This document shows positions 1-8,221 of a stretch of 64,000 nt of DNA, piece by piece. Both the position numbers and the translations under genes were made by a program. This stretch comes from Paraburkholderia phenoliruptrix. Lineage in GTDB: Bacteria > Pseudomonadota > Gammaproteobacteria > Burkholderiales > Burkholderiaceae. The stretch lies in the NCBI RefSeq assembly GCF_019511605.1, contig NZ_JAEUAV010000032.1, forward strand, positions 1-64,000, in the 5' to 3' direction. The notes under the pieces are model-generated. The model was not told the DNA's origin. It did no database searches and saw only the letters and a program-made list of their open reading frames with translations. Each line of letters begins with the position of its first letter. Within the stretch, counting starts at the first letter, position 1.

Positions 1-13
1 GCCCTTGCCAACC

Positions 14-805
14 TCAACCCGCCGCCACCCCCGCTCGCCTGCGATCCACCCGCATAAACGGACTGCGCTCCACAATCGCGCCAAACAGCAGACCGATGGT
101 GGTCCACATGATCGCCTGCATGCCAAGCGCGGCCACGCGGAACTTCCACAGTAGCGCGGCGGGGAAACCGGCCGGCACTTCGTCGATAACCGGCATCGAC
201 GTCTGCACGACAGCAATGATCGCGATGAACACCAGCGCCCCCACGATCGAACCGTTCCAGGCACCGAACCTGAGCGCTGCCCGCCGCCGCACTTTCAGCG
301 AAAACACCAGCGCGGTGAGTGAAATGGCGATCATCAAAAAGAACAGGCCCGTGCGCGTGCCTATGGTTTCGGGCGAACCAACTGCCGGCGGGTTCGCCGG
401 ATATTTGATGTTCGGCACGATTACCAGCGCCACGAACGCGCCTAGCGCAAGCCACGCCGACAACGCCCGCACGCTGATCGCGCCCGCTCGCCCATACGCG
501 TAAGCAAACACCAGTGCGAACAATCCGCCGAACGCCGCGCCGTACACCACCACGCCTGTCAGCAAACCCCAACCGGCTTGCGTGTCGCGACTGACCAGTT
601 CCTCTTCATGCGAATGCTCGTGCGCATTCGCGGCCTGCGGTGCATGGTGATGCTCATGCGCCGCGCCGCCCGAATCGCCGGCTTGTTCCTCGAGGGCGAT
701 AGCCTGATTGACCTGAGGCTCGCCGGCCACGCGAGCGAACGCGAACGTGAGCAGCCCCGCGGCGATGCCTGCGAGCATCCCGCGCAACAACAACTTACCA
801 ACCAT
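14..805 (-). CDS. cbtA: CbtA family cobalt transporter subunit
   Basis: This 263-residue inner-membrane protein matches the CbtA family, predicted to take up cobalt for cobalamin synthesis. A first hydrophobic helix (about residues 5-25) is followed by a His-rich loop around residues 48-70 with HEHHH and HEHSHEEE clusters, which suits metal capture. Four or more further hydrophobic segments follow, including GLLTGVVVYGAAFGGLFALV and a C-terminal helix ending near MWTTIGLLFGAIVE. The ATG at 805 has GGAG upstream at normal spacing. It lies 11 bp downstream of cbtB on the same strand, so both are probably one transcript under the cobalamin riboswitch. The family is known from association with B12 riboswitches; transport itself is inferred. 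Confidence 0.88.
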   Translation of the reverse strand: MVGKLLLRGMLAGIAAGLLTFAFARVAGEPQVNQAIALEEQAGDSGGAAHEHHHAPQAANAHEHSHEEELVSRDTQAGWGLLTGVVVYGAAFGGLFALVFAYAYGRAGAISVRALSAWLALGAFVALVIVPNIKYPANPPAVGSPETIGTRTGLFFLMIAISLTALVFSLKVRRRAALRFGAWNGSIVGALVFIAIIAVVQTSMPVIDEVPAGFPAALLWKFRVAALGMQAIMWTTIGLLFGAIVERSPFMRVDRRRAGVAAG

Positions 806-816
806 GTTCTGCTCCG

Positions 817-1038
817 TTAGTGGCAGGGAAAGCCGAGCAGATGGCGGCCGTCGTGCACGAACTCATGCACGTACATGCCGGGAAAGATGGAAGTGGCACC
901 CTGTTCCGCGCCGACGAAATACAGCGCGAGCAACAGCAGCAATCCGCCGAACAAGGCCCAGGGCAACAGTTCACGCAGCGGAATTGGCGTGGGCTGAATA
1001 GCCGGTTGGCTGGCGGAATCGAAGACAGCTTCAGTCAT
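817..1038 (-). CDS. cbtB: CbtB-type cobalt transporter small subunit
   Basis: This is a 73-residue protein with one transmembrane helix (WALFGGLLLLLALYFVGAEQG) and the C-terminal family signature HEFVHDGRHLLGFPCH, whose histidines and cysteine probably bind metal. I place the start at the ATG at 1038 because AGGAG lies 9 nt upstream. A longer frame reaches 1158 but would run into the riboswitch. It is the first gene of the cbtB-cbtA pair. CbtB is known as the small partner of CbtA in B12-regulated cobalt uptake. Confidence 0.88.
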   Translation of the reverse strand: MTEAVFDSASQPAIQPTPIPLRELLPWALFGGLLLLLALYFVGAEQGATSIFPGMYVHEFVHDGRHLLGFPCH

Positions 1039-1084
1039 GATGAACATCTCCTGGGGTAACGCGCCCCGTAGTCGATTGCGAAGG

Positions 1085-1190
1085 AATGCTGCGAAGCTCA
1101 GGTCTGGCTTTCGGCTTGCAATGCCGATTACAGTGGCGCGACCGCGCCGGGCTCTCACCGGCTTCCGCGCCTCGCAGTGCGGCTATTCTA
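1085..1190 (-). promoter_or_regulatory. Cobalamin (B12) riboswitch
   Basis: Read on the minus strand, the leader of cbtB contains GGAAGCCGGTGAGAGCCCGGC, then GCGCCACTGTAATCGG, then AAAGCCAGACCTGAGC. These match the conserved cobalamin-aptamer blocks (GAA..GGTG..A..CC, GCCACTGT and the AGxCAGACCTG-like B12 box) in the right order. The element ends about 45 nt before the cbtB start, so ligand binding could hide the AGGAG site. Presumably B12 shuts down cobalt uptake. Confidence 0.85.
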
Positions 1191-1252
1191 CGCGCTAAAC
1201 TTCAGGGCCCGCTATCGCGGCCCGACCAGCCCGTTTTTATAAAAGCACACGA

Positions 1253-1879
1253 ATGAACCTACGGCTGTTGCTGATCAGCCATGCCGCGACGGCGGCCATG
1301 CGCGCGGGCCGTTTTCCCGCCGACGATCCGCTCGACGCCCGCGCTCTCGAAGAAGTGCAAGCCGCGCGCTCGCGCCTGCCCATCGCGGACGATGCAACCG
1401 CCTTCGTGAGCCCCGCCCTCTGCGCACGCGAAACCTCGCGCGCGCTCGGCCTCGCGGCACGAACAGACGCAGCATTGGCGGATATCGACTACGGCAACTG
1501 GCGCGGCCGCCGCCTGAGCGAGCTCGCTAAGCACGCGCCAGACGCGCTCGCCGCATGGACGCGCGATCCTGACGCCGTCCCTCACGGTGGCGAGTCGTTC
1601 GCCCAGGTGGTGAAGCGGATCGGCAACTGGCTCGACGCGCTTGCCGTGCATGTCCCGCTCGACTCACATGACGAACCCCACGTTACAGCAGACAACGCAT
1701 CTGTCGGCAAGCGCGCTGTCGTGGCCGTCACGCATGCGCCAGTGATCCGCGCCGCGATCGTGCATGTGCTCGGGGCGTCCCCGGAGATCTTCTCCAGCAT
1801 TGAAATCGCGCCGCTTGCCGCCGTCGAAATGCGGCACTCGCGACAACGGGGCTGGACCTGGTGGCCGGGCTCAAGCTGA
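1253..1879 (+). CDS. Histidine phosphatase family protein (CobC-like), altered RHG motif
   Basis: This 208-residue protein has the phosphoglycerate mutase/alpha-ribazole phosphatase fold. The usual N-terminal RHG motif reads LLISHAAT, so the phosphate-accepting His10 is kept but the preceding Arg is Ser and the following Gly is Ala. Other family marks are present: SPALCARETSRAL, DIDYGNWRGRRLSEL, PHGGESF and the second His in VAVTHAPVIRAA. The position next to a B12-regulated cobalt operon suggests a CobC-like role in cobalamin assembly, but the gene is divergent and the riboswitch faces away from it. The lost Arg may weaken or change catalysis. Confidence 0.75.
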   Translation: MNLRLLLISHAATAAMRAGRFPADDPLDARALEEVQAARSRLPIADDATAFVSPALCARETSRALGLAARTDAALADIDYGNWRGRRLSELAKHAPDALAAWTRDPDAVPHGGESFAQVVKRIGNWLDALAVHVPLDSHDEPHVTADNASVGKRAVVAVTHAPVIRAAIVHVLGASPEIFSSIEIAPLAAVEMRHSRQRGWTWWPGSS

Positions 1880-2007
1880 GTCTGGTTGCGCGCGCAACGT
1901 CCCAAATGTCAAACACACATTCCCGCAGATAGGCATGCAACTTGCATTCTGGCGTTACCGGCTGATTGACCTCCAGTCTATTACTTTGATGCAAACCGTC
2001 CACCGCT

Positions 2008-3519
2008 ATGTCACAAGCCAAACACACGCCTGACCGCCTTCGCTCGGGAATCGAGGGAATCGACGACATTCTCGGAGGTGGCCTGACGCCGCACCGCATG
2101 TATCTCGTCGAAGGCGCGCCGGGCACGGGTAAAACTACCCTAGCCTTGCAATTTTTACTCGAAGGCGTCCACGAGGGGCAGGTAGGTCTGTACATTACGC
2201 TCTCGGAGACGCGCTCTGAACTGATCTCCGTAGCGGACAGCCACGGCTGGGACCTGAGCCAGTTCCGCATTCTCGAGTTGCTCTCCGACGAAGGCCTCGA
2301 CCCGCAATTCGAGCAGACCGTGCTGCACCCGGCAGAGGTCGAGCTTGGCGAAACCGTGCGCAGCGTGATCCAGCAAGTCGAACAGATCAAGCCCGCGCGC
2401 ATCGTGCTCGACAGTCTGTCTGAACTGCGCCTGCTGTCGCAGAACGCGCTGCGCTACCGGCGGCAGATTCTCGCGTTAAAGCGCTACTTCGCCACGCGTG
2501 AATGCACGGTGCTACTGCTTGACGACAACACGTCCGATCCGTCGGACATTCAGTTGCATAGCATCGCGCACGGCGTCATCACACTAGACAACGTCGTGCA
2601 CGACTACGGCGGCAACCGGCGTCGCGTGCGCATCGCGAAGATGCGCGGCATCAAGTTCCGCGAGGGTTATCACGACTTTTCGCTGGATACCGGGGGCATC
2701 AAGGTCTATCCGCGCCTCGTCGCGGCAGAGCATCACGCGGACTTCGGCACCGAGATGACGAGCACCGGCACGCCGGGCCTCGACATGCTGCTCGGCGGCG
2801 GCCTGATACCAGGCACGAACGCATTGATAGTCGGCCCGTCCGGAGTCGGCAAAACCACTACGGTGGTGTCGTGCCTGATTGCCGCGCTCGAACGAGGCGA
2901 ACGCTGCGTCTATTACGTATTCGACGAAACACTGGTCACCCTGGTCGCGCGCTGTGCGACGGTTGGAATGAACCTGCAACCGTATGTGGACAGCGGACTG
3001 CTCACGCTGCGCCAGATCGACCCGGCGGAAATCTCACCGGGCGAATTCGCGAGCGACGTTCGCGTTTCTGTCGAACAGAGAGGCGTGAGATACGTTGCGA
3101 TCGACAGCCTGAACGCCTACCTGCAGGCCATGCCCGGCGAACGCTATCTGCTGCTGCAGATGCATGAACTGCTCGGCTATCTGAACCAGCAAGGCGTTAT
3201 CACGATGCTCGTGTTGGGGCAGCATGGAATCATCGGCGAAATTCAAAGCGATATCGACATCAGCTATCTCAGCGACGTCGTGATCCTGTTCCGTTACTTT
3301 GAACACCATGGCGAAGTGCTGACCGCGGTCACTGCCGTGAAGAGTCGCGCGAACGCGCATGAGCGCTCAATCCGTCAGTTCAGGCTGACGTCGAAAGGCG
3401 TCGAGGTAGGCGAGGCGCTGCGCGACTTCGAAGGCGTGCTGTCCGGGCTGCCGGCTTATCGCGGCAGCACTGCGCTGCTCGGCGCGACAGACCACGTCAT
3501 CGACACGTCGCGGCAGTAA
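2008..3519 (+). CDS. KaiC-like double RecA-domain ATPase
   Basis: This 503-residue protein has two tandem KaiC/RecA domains. Domain 1 carries Walker A GAPGTGKTT (about 36-44) and the acidic pair LSETRSEL; domain 2 carries GPSGVGKTTT (about 276-285) and FDETLVTL. The lead-in SGIEGIDDILGGGL is repeated as TGTPGLDMLLGGGL, the usual start of each KaiC lobe. There is no kaiA or kaiB nearby. The next gene, 4 bp downstream, is a hybrid histidine kinase, so the pair is probably one operon and one signalling unit. Non-cyanobacterial KaiC proteins with kinase partners are known and linked to stress; a circadian role should not be assumed. Confidence 0.88.
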   Translation: MSQAKHTPDRLRSGIEGIDDILGGGLTPHRMYLVEGAPGTGKTTLALQFLLEGVHEGQVGLYITLSETRSELISVADSHGWDLSQFRILELLSDEGLDPQFEQTVLHPAEVELGETVRSVIQQVEQIKPARIVLDSLSELRLLSQNALRYRRQILALKRYFATRECTVLLLDDNTSDPSDIQLHSIAHGVITLDNVVHDYGGNRRRVRIAKMRGIKFREGYHDFSLDTGGIKVYPRLVAAEHHADFGTEMTSTGTPGLDMLLGGGLIPGTNALIVGPSGVGKTTTVVSCLIAALERGERCVYYVFDETLVTLVARCATVGMNLQPYVDSGLLTLRQIDPAEISPGEFASDVRVSVEQRGVRYVAIDSLNAYLQAMPGERYLLLQMHELLGYLNQQGVITMLVLGQHGIIGEIQSDIDISYLSDVVILFRYFEHHGEVLTAVTAVKSRANAHERSIRQFRLTSKGVEVGEALRDFEGVLSGLPAYRGSTALLGATDHVIDTSRQ

Positions 3520-3523
3520 TCTC

Positions 3524-5182
3524 ATGGAGCAACGCGTCCTGATCCTCGCGCCGTTTGGCCGCGACGCCGATGTCATTGCCGAGGTCCTGAACAAGGACAA
3601 CCGCTCATGCCTTGCCTGCCGCGATGCGGACGCGCTCACCGAAGCCCTGGATGCGGGCGCGGGCACCGCATTGATCGCCGAAGAAGCGCTTGCCGATCAA
3701 CGCGCGACGCGTTTATTCGAATGGCTCGAACACCAGCCCGCATGGTCGGATTTTCCGTTCATTCTGCTCGCTGCGACCGGCACTGGCCGCCGTTCGCCGC
3801 GCGGACTGGAGGCGCTCGAGCGGCTCGGCAACGTGGTCGTACTGGAACGTCCACTGAACTCGGAGACTCTGCGGCGAGCGGTGGCGTCGGGGTTGCGGGC
3901 GCGCGCCCGGCAATATGAATCGCGCCGCCATCTGGCCGAGCGCATAGAGGCGCAGGAAGCATTGGTCCAGCTCAACGATTCGCTTGAAAGCAGGATTGCC
4001 GAGCGCACTCACGAACTGGCTTCGGCCAACAACCGGCTGATGATGGAAATTCACGAGCGCGCGAAGGTGCAGGCGGTGCTCGTGCAATCGCAGAAGATGG
4101 AGGCGCTCGGGCAGCTCACCGGCGGCATCGCGCACGACTTCAACAATCTGCTGAACGTCATCATGGTCAACTCCGAGTTGATCGCACGCGTGAGCAGCGA
4201 CGAGCGCATTCGCAGCATGGCCGCGACCGTCAAGCGCGCCACTGAGCGCGGCGCCAAACTCACCGGCCAGTTGCTCACGTTCTCGCGCAACAGCAATCTG
4301 GATCTGAAGGCCGTCGACGTCGTCGCCTTGCTGCAAGGCATGCGCGACATCATCACCGTGTCGCTGGGATCGGGCATCAGCTACAGCAACGAATTCGAAA
4401 GCGACGAGATGTGGACGCAGGCCGACGCGAATCAGCTGGAGCTCGCCGTGCTGAATCTCGCGATCAACGCACGCGACGCCATGCCGGGCGGCGGCCAGTT
4501 GAGGGTCAGCGTGAAGGAGCGCCCGGCGCCCGACCAGACCCTCGCCGAGGGCCAATATGTCGTGATCGAGGTCACTGACACCGGCTCGGGCATTCCGCCC
4601 GACATCGTCACGCGCGTGTTCGATCCGTTCTTCACCACCAAGCCGATCGGCAAGGGAACCGGCCTCGGCTTGAGCCAGGTGTACGGCATTGCGCGCCAGG
4701 CCGGCGGCACCGCACGGCTCGTGAGCGAAGAAGGCGTCGGCACCACCGTCGAACTGTGGCTGCCGATGCGCGAGCGCGTCGCGCCACAGAACGCCGAGGC
4801 ATCGAATACGGAAGCGAACGCCGTCGGCGAAAAACGCGTGCTCGTGATCGAAGACGACAGCGAAGTGCGCGCCATGCTGGTGGAGTCGCTGCGAATGCTC
4901 GGCTACAACGTGACCGAAGCCGCCGACGGCCGCGCCGGCCTGAACCGTCTCGCGGACGACAACCCGGACCTGCTGATGGTCGACTTCGCGATGCCCGGCA
5001 TGAACGGAATCGACGTCATCGCGGAAGCGCGCAGAATGCGCAGCGATCTGCCGGTGATTCTCGCCACCGGTTATGCAGACGTCGATATTTCCGGTCTTTC
5101 AGTGGAACGCTGCACCGTATTGCGCAAGCCTTTCCAGCTCGACGACCTTGCGCGGAGCATCCGCCTCGGACTGATTGCCTGA
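3524..5182 (+). CDS. Hybrid histidine kinase with C-terminal receiver domain
   Basis: The protein has 552 residues. Residues 1-120 resemble a degenerate receiver (VLILAPFGRDADVIAEVL) without a convincing phospho-acceptor. A coiled linker (130-190) leads to a HisKA domain with phospho-acceptor His204 in GGIAHDFNNLLN, then a HATPase_c domain with N box LAINARDAMPGGG, G1 DTGSGIPPD and G2 GKGTGLGLS. The C-terminal receiver (about 430-548) has the EDD acidic pocket, acceptor Asp487 in MVDFAMPG and Lys in LRKPF. No transmembrane segment is seen, so it is cytosolic. It follows the KaiC-like gene by 4 bp and probably works with it; the input signal and output partner are not visible. Confidence 0.88.
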   Translation: MEQRVLILAPFGRDADVIAEVLNKDNRSCLACRDADALTEALDAGAGTALIAEEALADQRATRLFEWLEHQPAWSDFPFILLAATGTGRRSPRGLEALERLGNVVVLERPLNSETLRRAVASGLRARARQYESRRHLAERIEAQEALVQLNDSLESRIAERTHELASANNRLMMEIHERAKVQAVLVQSQKMEALGQLTGGIAHDFNNLLNVIMVNSELIARVSSDERIRSMAATVKRATERGAKLTGQLLTFSRNSNLDLKAVDVVALLQGMRDIITVSLGSGISYSNEFESDEMWTQADANQLELAVLNLAINARDAMPGGGQLRVSVKERPAPDQTLAEGQYVVIEVTDTGSGIPPDIVTRVFDPFFTTKPIGKGTGLGLSQVYGIARQAGGTARLVSEEGVGTTVELWLPMRERVAPQNAEASNTEANAVGEKRVLVIEDDSEVRAMLVESLRMLGYNVTEAADGRAGLNRLADDNPDLLMVDFAMPGMNGIDVIAEARRMRSDLPVILATGYADVDISGLSVERCTVLRKPFQLDDLARSIRLGLIA

Positions 5183-5223
5183 AACGCCGGCTTTCCTCGG
5201 GCCGCCAGGAATTTTCCAATTCG

Positions 5224-5256
5224 ATAGTTTGCTAACGATTGTTTTGGAAATAGAAT
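5224..5256 (+). promoter_or_regulatory. Candidate promoter with overlapping MarR operator
   Basis: A near-perfect dyad ATAGTT-TGCT-AACGAT lies at 5224-5239. It overlaps a possible -35 TTGCTA (5229-5234), which is 16 bp from a possible -10 TAGAAT (5251-5256). The MarR-family gene starts at 5264, so the site is well placed for autorepression of the efflux operon. The elements are seen directly; binding is inferred from the usual placement of MarR operators. Confidence 0.45.
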
Positions 5257-5263
5257 ACCGGCC

Positions 5264-5872
5264 ATGACGAATCTCGACGCCCTACGCCGTAAAGTGAGCA
5301 GCACGCTCGTGATCGCTGCCCGCAAGTGGCGGCGCACGAGTCATGGCGTGCTGTCCGCGTTCAACGTGTCGGAGGCGTGCGCCACGCCGCTCCTCACCGC
5401 AAGCCGGCTGGGCGAGGCGGTCCGTCAGGTCACGCTGGCCGACTACATCGGCATTGAAGGGCCGTCGCTCGTGCGTCTACTCGATCAGCTCTGCGCGGCG
5501 GGCCTGATGCGCCGCGACGAAGACCCCGCGGACCGGCGCGCCAAAACCGTGGCACTGACCCAGCAAGGCCGCTTTGTGACGCAAAAGATGGAAGACGAAC
5601 TCGTCACACTGCGCGCGCAGGCCCTCAAAGGCATTTCGCGCAGCGACCTGGAAGCCACCCTGCGCGTGCTGAGCGCATTCACCGCCGGTCCCACCGAAGA
5701 GGCGCAAACCTCCGAGGCTGCTGGGGCCGTAACGCCCGCGCGGGCCGCGAACGTCACGAACGCCGCGAACGCCGCCAATCCGGCAAGAAAGGCGACAGCC
5801 GCGCAGCGAGTCAATGCCCCGCGCGGGAAACCGCGTCGGGCAACGCTCAAGGCACGGCGTAGCGCGCGATGA
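5264..5872 (+). CDS. MarR family transcriptional regulator
   Basis: This 202-residue winged-helix regulator has the MarR pattern TLADYIGIEGPSLVRLLDQL (recognition helix), then the wing LMRRDEDPADRRAKTVALT with its conserved DxRxK-type basic residues. Residues about 145-202 form an Ala/Arg-rich, probably disordered basic tail that is not part of the usual 140-150-residue MarR core. The start ATG sits only 7 bp after a possible -10 and has no Shine-Dalgarno sequence, which hints at leaderless translation. Its TGA overlaps the ATG of the FUSC gene (ATGA), so it heads the efflux operon and probably represses it until an aromatic ligand binds. Confidence 0.88.
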   Translation: MTNLDALRRKVSSTLVIAARKWRRTSHGVLSAFNVSEACATPLLTASRLGEAVRQVTLADYIGIEGPSLVRLLDQLCAAGLMRRDEDPADRRAKTVALTQQGRFVTQKMEDELVTLRAQALKGISRSDLEATLRVLSAFTAGPTEEAQTSEAAGAVTPARAANVTNAANAANPARKATAAQRVNAPRGKPRRATLKARRSAR

Positions 5873-7971
5873 TCTACCCTTCCGTTCGCGACTGGCTCTT
5901 CTCGGTCAAGACCTTTGCCGCTGCGATGATCGCGCTGTACATCGGCCTCGCGCTCGAACTGCCGCGGCCGTACTGGGCCATGGCGACGGTGTACATCGTG
6001 TCGAATCCGTTCGTTGGCGCGACGCGCTCAAAGGCGATCTACCGCGCGCTCGGCACCGCGCTCGGTGCGTCGGCGGCTGTGCTGCTCGTGCCGCCGTTCG
6101 TCGAATCTCCGTATCTGTTCAGCGTAATCCTCGCGCTGTGGGTCGGCACACTGCTCTTTCTCGCCATCTCGGACCGTACCGCACGCAGCTACGTGTTCCT
6201 GCTCGCAAGCTATACGATGCCGATCATCGCACTGCCCGCCGTCACCAATCCGGCAGGCGTGTTCGATCTCGCGGTGAGCCGCACCGAAGAGATCACCCTC
6301 GGCATTGTGTGTGCAAGCATAGTGGGCAGCGTGGTGTTCCCAAGCCGGCTTGCGCCCACCATCATCGAACGCACCGATGCATGGTTTCGCGACGCGGCGT
6401 TCTACGCGACCGAAACGCTGTCGGGACGCGTTGCAGGCGCGGCGATTTCCGGTGCGCGCCAGCGGCTCGCAGCCACCATCAACGGTCTGGAATTGCTGCT
6501 GAGCCAGTTGGCGTACGACCACACGCGCCCCGACCTTTTGACGCGCGCGCACGAACTTCGCGGACGCATGCAGTTGCTGTTGCCGCTCATGTCTGCGCTT
6601 GCCGATCCGCTCACTGCGCTCTACAACAGCGGCAGTCACAAGTGGCCCGAAGGGCTCGAAGCGCTGCTCGCCGACATCGTCAAATGGTTCAATGCACCGC
6701 TGCCGACGGCGAGTGCGGGCTATCATCCGGACCCGGCCGCAAACGCGCTGCGCGAGCGTATTGCCGCGATGCAGCCGCCGCCCGCCGCGCTCACGACATG
6801 GGAAGGCGCGTTGCTCTCGAGCGCACTGTGGCGCATGAAGCAGGTAATAGACGTGTGGCAGGACTGCCGCTCTTTGCGCATCATCATCACGCGTGAAGAA
6901 GGCTTCTGGCGGCCGCGTTTTCGCCATTGGCGGCTTGGCGGCACGGAGCGTTTCTTCGACCGCGGCATGATGTTGTTCTCGACCGGCTCGACCGCGGCGG
7001 CGGTGATTCTCGCGTGCAGTCTGTGGATCGCCTCGGGCTGGGCGGACGGCGCGAGCGCCGTGACGCTCGCGGCGGTCGCCTGCTGTTTCTTCGCCGCGCT
7101 CGACGAACCCGCGCCCATGGTGTTCCGCTTCTTCGTCGCCACGGCAATCAGCGTAGTGGCGGCAGGCGTGTATCTGTTCGCCGTGCTGCCGCACGTGCAC
7201 GACTTTGCGATGCTGGTGATCCTATTTGCCGTGCCGTTCATTCTGGTCGGCACGTTGATTCCACGCCCGCAGTTCAACATGGCGACGGTGCTTGTGGCCG
7301 TGAATACCGCCACCTTCATCAGCATTCAGGATGCATACGACGCCAACTTTCTGACCTTCCTGAACAGCAATCTCGCGGGCCTCGCGGGGCTGCTGTACGC
7401 GTATCTGTGGACTCGCGCGGTGCGCCCGTTCGGCGCCGAACTTGCGGCCGCCCGGCTATTGCGCTCGAGTTGGACCGACGTCGCGTTGACGGCGTCCACG
7501 CGGCCGATCGTTGACCCGCGCAATCACGCGGCGCGCATGCTGGACCGCCTGATGCAGCTGATTCCGCGACTCGGCGCGACGGACGACCAGCGTCATCCTT
7601 CCATCGAAAGCTTTCGCGATCTGCGGATCGCCTTCAATTCCATCGATCTGCGCCGTCTCACGCGCAAGCTCGGCGGCGAGGCGCCGGCCGCGATCGAACA
7701 GGTGCTCGACGGCGTGCATGCCTATTACGAGAACTGCGTGAACCGTCGCGCGCGCGAGCCGGTGCCCGCCAGCCTGATGTCGTCGATCGACTCGGCCGTC
7801 GCGCGCGTCACCTCCGAAGGGCTTGCCAATGCGGGCGCGGCAAGCGCGGCCTCGCAAACCTCGGCACGCCACTTGCGCGACGCGCTGCATGCGCTGATCG
7901 GCATGCGGCTATCGCTCTTTCCGGCCACGCTGCAAGCAGCCACGCCGCCCACCCGCGACGCGAGTGCCTGA
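5869..7971 (+). CDS. FUSC family inner-membrane efflux protein (AaeB-like)
   Basis: This is a 700-residue inner-membrane protein of the FUSC/aromatic-acid exporter family. It has two hydrophobic blocks, about residues 13-165 and 365-515, each with several helices, separated by and followed by cytoplasmic helical regions. The family motif ELPRPYWAMATVYIVSNP is at the N terminus. Its start overlaps the MarR stop by 4 bp. With the DUF1656 protein, HlyD-like adaptor and outer-membrane lipoprotein downstream it makes a full p-hydroxybenzoate/fusaric-acid type pump. The substrate is unknown; aromatic carboxylic acids are the family norm. Confidence 0.88.
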   Translation: MIYPSVRDWLFSVKTFAAAMIALYIGLALELPRPYWAMATVYIVSNPFVGATRSKAIYRALGTALGASAAVLLVPPFVESPYLFSVILALWVGTLLFLAISDRTARSYVFLLASYTMPIIALPAVTNPAGVFDLAVSRTEEITLGIVCASIVGSVVFPSRLAPTIIERTDAWFRDAAFYATETLSGRVAGAAISGARQRLAATINGLELLLSQLAYDHTRPDLLTRAHELRGRMQLLLPLMSALADPLTALYNSGSHKWPEGLEALLADIVKWFNAPLPTASAGYHPDPAANALRERIAAMQPPPAALTTWEGALLSSALWRMKQVIDVWQDCRSLRIIITREEGFWRPRFRHWRLGGTERFFDRGMMLFSTGSTAAAVILACSLWIASGWADGASAVTLAAVACCFFAALDEPAPMVFRFFVATAISVVAAGVYLFAVLPHVHDFAMLVILFAVPFILVGTLIPRPQFNMATVLVAVNTATFISIQDAYDANFLTFLNSNLAGLAGLLYAYLWTRAVRPFGAELAAARLLRSSWTDVALTASTRPIVDPRNHAARMLDRLMQLIPRLGATDDQRHPSIESFRDLRIAFNSIDLRRLTRKLGGEAPAAIEQVLDGVHAYYENCVNRRAREPVPASLMSSIDSAVARVTSEGLANAGAASAASQTSARHLRDALHALIGMRLSLFPATLQAATPPTRDASA

Positions 7972-8004
7972 TGCGCCGTTCAACACTTCTGCTCTGGTCC
8001 CGCG

Positions 8005-8214
8005 ATGATCGGTGAAATAGACATTTTCGGTGTGTTCGTGCCGGCCGTGCTGGTGCTGATGCTGGTCGCCTATCTGATCAATCTCGCGATTCGCACGGTG
8101 CTCGCGCGGGTCGGCTTTTACCGCTTCGTGTGGCATCGCTCCATTTTCGACCTCGGCATCTATGTGCTGGTGCTGGGCCTTGTGGTCGTCGTTTCGCACA
8201 GACTCGTTTCGTGA
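8005..8214 (+). CDS. DUF1656 small membrane protein (AaeX-like)
   Basis: This 69-residue protein has two transmembrane helices, FVPAVLVLMLVAYLINLAI and a C-terminal helix around GIYVLVLGLVVVVSH, joined by the loop RVGFYRFVWHRSIFDL that is typical of DUF1656. Members sit in nearly every FUSC/HlyD efflux operon, as here, between the pump and the adaptor. Its exact role is not established; it may stabilise or assemble the pump. Confidence 0.88.
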   Translation: MIGEIDIFGVFVPAVLVLMLVAYLINLAIRTVLARVGFYRFVWHRSIFDLGIYVLVLGLVVVVSHRLVS

Positions 8215-8221
8215 AATCAAC

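Noticed and set aside
2008-3519. A true circadian clock
   Set aside because: There is no kaiA or kaiB gene and the partner is a hybrid kinase; only a KaiC-like signalling role can be supported.
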